From Longitalea luteola (GTDB lineage: Bacteria; Bacteroidota; Bacteroidia; Chitinophagales; Chitinophagaceae), in the NCBI RefSeq assembly GCF_017356035.1, contig NZ_JAFIQX010000001.1, forward strand, positions 496,001-560,000: 64,000 nucleotides of DNA. The letters are read 5' to 3'. Positions 61,562-64,000 of the stretch are shown here, in pieces. Under the pieces are notes generated by a model. It was not told where the DNA came from, did not search any database, and worked only from the letters and a program-made list of their open reading frames with translations. The translations under genes were made by a program, and so were the position numbers. Position 1 is the stretch's first letter, and each line of letters opens with the position of its first letter.

Positions 61562-63013
61562 TTATTTCACGAACTCTTTGGTAATTCTTGTCTGGTTTTT
61601 AGTGAAAACAAGCGTGTACATACCAGGCGGCAGTTTGGTTACATTTATCTGGTTGCCGGCCGGCCTTGCTGTTAATACCTGTTTACCATTGATATCGAAG
61701 ATGCGGATGAGCCCGCCTGTGAGCGATTCTCCGCTGAGGATATTCAATTGCTGCCTGACGGGGTTAGGGTAAATGGTAAATCCTTTGCCGGCCTGCACCG
61801 GGTTGTTGATGAGGTTGTTCACCATATCGCTTTGGGTTACCCTTGCTGTTGATAGCGGTGTAATACGGATCCAGTTCAGGTTCCAGCCACCTGCCACGGC
61901 AAATATGCCCGGATTATAGGTTCCGGCGTTTACATGCACGTTGTGCGAGATGGTGGTCCAGTTTTGCCAGCCGCCGGTAGCAGGTACATCCAGTTGACCC
62001 AGGACGATAGAACCTGCGTTGAGGTCGAGCGATAAGCGGCCACCACCGTTCAGACTTGCCACCCGGTATTCAATTTTATATGTGCCTGTGGTGGGGAAGT
62101 TAACAGCGCCATAAGCCATCCAGTCATTGGCATCTATCCAGCCAACATTCTGGCCACCGCCGGCATCTGTCGTGGCTTCGGTTTGAACGCCGTTCATGCT
62201 GGTATAACTTTCTGCCTGTATGGTGGTGCCGGGCTGGGGATTGCCACCGGCATCCTGGTACACGCGTACGTAATCAACATACATTTTTGCGGGGAAACCA
62301 TTGAGGTCGATATTGAAACCCGGCCAGTTGCCACCAACGGCCATGTTCAACAACAGGAAATGATTGTTATGGAATTCGCTGGTGCCGTTGATGCCGCCGC
62401 CAATGTACATTTCGTGGAACTTCGTTCCATCGAGAAACCAGCGGATATAATTGGCATCCCATTCAATGCTGTATACGTGATAGTCGGTGACCGTACAGAA
62501 GGTGTTACCCCCGTAGGAAGCATAGTTATTGTTGTGATCCCTCCAGTGTGGTGTGCCATACGTTCTGTTTTCAGCATTGATGTGTTCCATGACATCTATC
62601 TCACCACAGTCGGGCCAGCCAACTGTAGTGATGTTATCGCCCAGCATCCAGAAAGCAGGCCAGATACCGGAAAATGCCGGCATTTTAATGCGCGCTTCTA
62701 TTTTACCATACTTCCATGATCTTCTTCCCTGGGTTTTCATGCGGGCAGAGGTGTAATTGAAACCGCCGAATGATTCGCGTTTGGCCGTGATCACGAGCTG
62801 ACCGTTCTCAATGGCAGCGTTTTCGCCGCGGTAATATTGCAGTTCATTGTTGCCCCAGCCGCTGCTGCCATTGCCGGTTTCAAAAACCCAATCGGCGCCA
62901 ATGCTGTTGGTAAATTCATCCTGCCATACCAGCTGCCAGTTCTGTGCCTGGGCATTTTTCTGGAGGGTGGTTAGCGACCCTGCCAATAAGCAAGCGAGTA
63001 GAAACTTTTTCAT
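61562..63013 (-). CDS. GH16 beta-glucanase (laminarinase-type) with CBM6 and T9SS sorting domain
   Basis: Start at the ATG at 63013 (483 residues) for signal peptide MKKFLLACLLAGSLTTLQKNAQAQ; a longer frame from 63052 lies in a repeat. GH16 domain (about 25-260) with GWGNNELQYYR, MKTQGRRSWKYGKIEARIKMP and the catalytic EIDVMEH (Glu138, Asp140, Glu143), the beta-bulge form found in beta-1,3-glucanases. CBM6 (about 268-390) and T9SS domain (about 407-483, FTIYPNPVRQQLN to TKEFVK). It likely cuts beta-1,3-glucan such as fungal cell-wall or laminarin glucan; with the chitinase and protease this looks like a fungal-wall or detritus-degrading secretion set. Confidence 0.95.
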   Translation of the reverse strand: MKKFLLACLLAGSLTTLQKNAQAQNWQLVWQDEFTNSIGADWVFETGNGSSGWGNNELQYYRGENAAIENGQLVITAKRESFGGFNYTSARMKTQGRRSWKYGKIEARIKMPAFSGIWPAFWMLGDNITTVGWPDCGEIDVMEHINAENRTYGTPHWRDHNNNYASYGGNTFCTVTDYHVYSIEWDANYIRWFLDGTKFHEMYIGGGINGTSEFHNNHFLLLNMAVGGNWPGFNIDLNGFPAKMYVDYVRVYQDAGGNPQPGTTIQAESYTSMNGVQTEATTDAGGGQNVGWIDANDWMAYGAVNFPTTGTYKIEYRVASLNGGGRLSLDLNAGSIVLGQLDVPATGGWQNWTTISHNVHVNAGTYNPGIFAVAGGWNLNWIRITPLSTARVTQSDMVNNLINNPVQAGKGFTIYPNPVRQQLNILSGESLTGGLIRIFDINGKQVLTARPAGNQINVTKLPPGMYTLVFTKNQTRITKEFVK

Positions 63014-63040
63014 AGATAAACAATTTGGTGTTTTATAATG

Positions 63041-63222
63041 GTCAATAGTCAATAGTCAATGGGCAATAGACAATGGGCAAAAGCCAAACGGCAATCGACA
63101 ATCGTCAATTGGCAATAGACAATGGGCAAAAGCAAAACGGCAATCAACAATCGTCAATTGGCAATAGACAATGGGCAAAAGCCAAACGGCAATCGACAAT
63201 CGTCAATTGGCAATAGACAATT
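63041..63222. repeat. Satellite-like array: 26 heptads forming a 49-bp higher-order repeat
   Basis: All 26 units are in one 7-bp register. From 63062 the order GGCAATA, GACAATG, GGCAAAA, GCCAAAC, GGCAATC, GACAATC, GTCAATT repeats as a 49-bp block (63062-63110, 63111-63159, 63160-63208) followed by two units of a fourth. Blocks 1 and 3 are identical; block 2 differs at two bases. It lies immediately upstream of the GH16 gene. Confidence 0.92.
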
Positions 63223-63306
63223 CCCCGCAGCCGCGCTGCGAGTAATGGTAACTGGTAACAGGTAACCGGAAACCGGTAACTGGTAACAGATTCAAAAGGG
63301 AAAAAA

Positions 63307-63456
63307 ATGGCTATATCTAAACAGTCTCAGGGAAGCGGGTTCAATACCCGCTTAAGTGCCAAGGGATGCAACTACAACTTAATTACTATTTACAGGCAAG
63401 TGATCTCTGCAAAGAAGGTAGAGGCAAAAATCACTCCAATTGAATCATCTCGCTAA
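63307..63456 (+). CDS. Possible 49-residue small ORF
   Basis: ATG at 63307, stop at 63454-63456, preceded by AAAAGGGA about seven bases upstream, an unusually SD-like leader for this genome. The product begins MAISKQSQGSGFNTRLSAKG, is basic, and has no signal peptide, membrane segment or known motif. No supporting homology; it may be a chance frame, since part of it covers a hairpin (GCGGG/CCCGC). Confidence 0.25.
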   Translation: MAISKQSQGSGFNTRLSAKGCNYNLITIYRQVISAKKVEAKITPIESSR

Positions 63457-63460
63457 ATCG

Positions 63461-63712
63461 TTTGAAATTTCAAAGCTATACATGATTATCATGATGGCAA
63501 AGAGTAAAATTACTCGATAATCGCCGCAGCGGCTGGCAGACGCTGCCGCCGCTATTTATGGAACCTATAACAGTGACGCAGGGTGGTTTCTTAAGATTAT
63601 CTGTTTATTTTTTGATAAATTGTAAGTCTTGCATGTGTTCGGGTCTGAGAATCAATTTAACAGTAACGGACATCCTTAATGTGGAAAAAAATAAAACTGT
63701 TTAAGTAAACAG
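63461..63712. repeat. Cluster of short perfect palindromes
   Basis: TTTGAAATTTCAAA (63461-63474), CATGATTATCATG (63481-63493), GAGTAAAATTACTC (63502-63515), the hairpin GCAGCG/CGCTGC (63526-63546) and CTGTTTAAGTAAACAG (63697-63712). Four of the five lie within 90 bp. No regulator or gene is adjacent inside the window. Confidence 0.55.
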
Positions 63713-63893
63713 AATATTTCGATCTGCTTTTACTTTGTACCTGCTTCTGCAACTATATTACTGCATTTACGAATTACCTTCTTCAATTTTTTAATACTAA
63801 AAAAGCTTAACGCTTAAGGCTTGCTGTGCATTTTTTTATGCGCTCAAATAAAAGTGCGCCTACGTAACGCTTACATGTAAATGACATTGCTTT

Positions 63894-63998
63894 CAGCCTT
63901 ACGCCTTCAGCCTTGTGCCTTGAGCCTTGAGCCTTCAGCCTTGAGCCTTCAGCCTTGAGCCTTGTGCCTTTAGCGTTCCGCGTTGAGCGTTTAGCGTT
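63894..63998. repeat. Heptad array, fifteen units, reaching the window edge
   Basis: CAGCCTT/GAGCCTT/GTGCCTT-type units (eleven) then TAGCGTT, CCGCGTT, GAGCGTT, TAGCGTT, all in 7-bp register. The sequence continues beyond 64000. An inverse arm at 63803-63824 could pair with it. Confidence 0.9.
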
Positions 63999-64000
63999 GA

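Larger units (their letters stand above)
63223..63893. other. Gene-poor stretch with heptads and short palindromes
   Basis: Begins with a GC-rich core (CCGCAGCCGCGCTGCGAG, 63225-63242) and six GGTAACT-type heptads (63247-63288). After a possible 49-codon ORF come several perfect palindromes (see 63461-63712). From 63803 an inverse arm (AACGCTTAAGGCTTGC) pairs with the array at 63894. No rRNA, tRNA or confident protein gene. Confidence 0.6.

Noticed and set aside
63041-63222. CRISPR array
   Set aside because: Units are 7 bp with no unique spacers and no cas genes are present.
63334-63350. T-arm-like hairpin GCGGG-TTCAATA-CCCGC followed by a CCA, suggesting a tRNA 3' end or att site
   Set aside because: No matching 5' acceptor strand, D-arm or anticodon arm is found upstream, acceptor length is wrong, and no integrase is present. 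It also falls in a possible small ORF.

Overview
The window looks like a Bacteroidetes chromosome segment, most likely family Chitinophagaceae (Chitinophaga/Niastella-like). This rests on four SusC/RagA TonB-dependent receptors, three SusD-type lipoproteins, many secreted glycoside hydrolases, C-terminal type IX secretion (T9SS) sorting domains, signal peptides ending in A-Q, few Shine-Dalgarno sequences and Bacteroidetes-type promoter motifs (TAnnTTTG). No rRNA, complete tRNA, insertion sequence, phage gene or CRISPR array is visible.

Layout. (1) 1-5067, minus: a fasciclin-domain lipoprotein followed by a SusC cut by the window edge. (2) 5714-21725, plus: SusC-SusD, an intrinsic terminator, then a secreted PL22-like beta-propeller, an NTF2-like protein, a six-hairpin glycosidase-like protein, a very large DUF4450-like protein and an outer-membrane beta-barrel protein. 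PL22-like plus (alpha/alpha)6 enzymes suggest a uronate-rich glycan, but the substrate is not proven. (3) 21868-31508, minus: a double-thioredoxin protein, GH10 xylanase, GH115 and GH67 alpha-glucuronidases, an SDR dehydrogenase and a LacI regulator. They face 32002-36453 (plus): a sialate-O-acetylesterase-type esterase, mannonate dehydratase UxuA and a PAP2 phosphatase. Together these read as a glucuronoxylan locus: xylanase cuts the backbone, the esterase deacetylates, GH115/GH67 release (4-O-methyl)glucuronate, and SDR plus UxuA lead to 2-keto-3-deoxygluconate. Xylosidase, xylose isomerase and uronate isomerase are not in the window. (4) 36539-48311, minus: GH89, a small hypothetical, a fatty-acid-hydroxylase/sterol-desaturase protein, a 39-residue membrane ORF, an arylsulfatase and a SusD-SusC pair. 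(5) 48973-55354, minus: a purine permease and a SusC-SusD pair with no enzymes, closed by a clear intrinsic terminator. (6) 55922-63013: a Crp-like regulator, a SHOCT membrane protein, then a minus-strand set of T9SS-exported proteins (metalloprotease, GH18 chitinase with CBM6, GH16 glucanase with CBM6). (7) 63014-64000 is almost gene-free, with satellite-like repeats and palindromes.

The most unusual signal is outside the genes. Most larger gaps hold tandem arrays of degenerate 7-bp (sometimes 8-bp) units, with a different motif at each locus. Often a second array in inverse orientation follows, so the transcript could fold into a long hairpin. The arrays touch start codons, form the 3' end of uxuA and straddle the stop codon between convergent genes; at the right edge heptads are organised into a 49-bp (7x7) higher-order repeat. 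I do not know of a named element with these properties.
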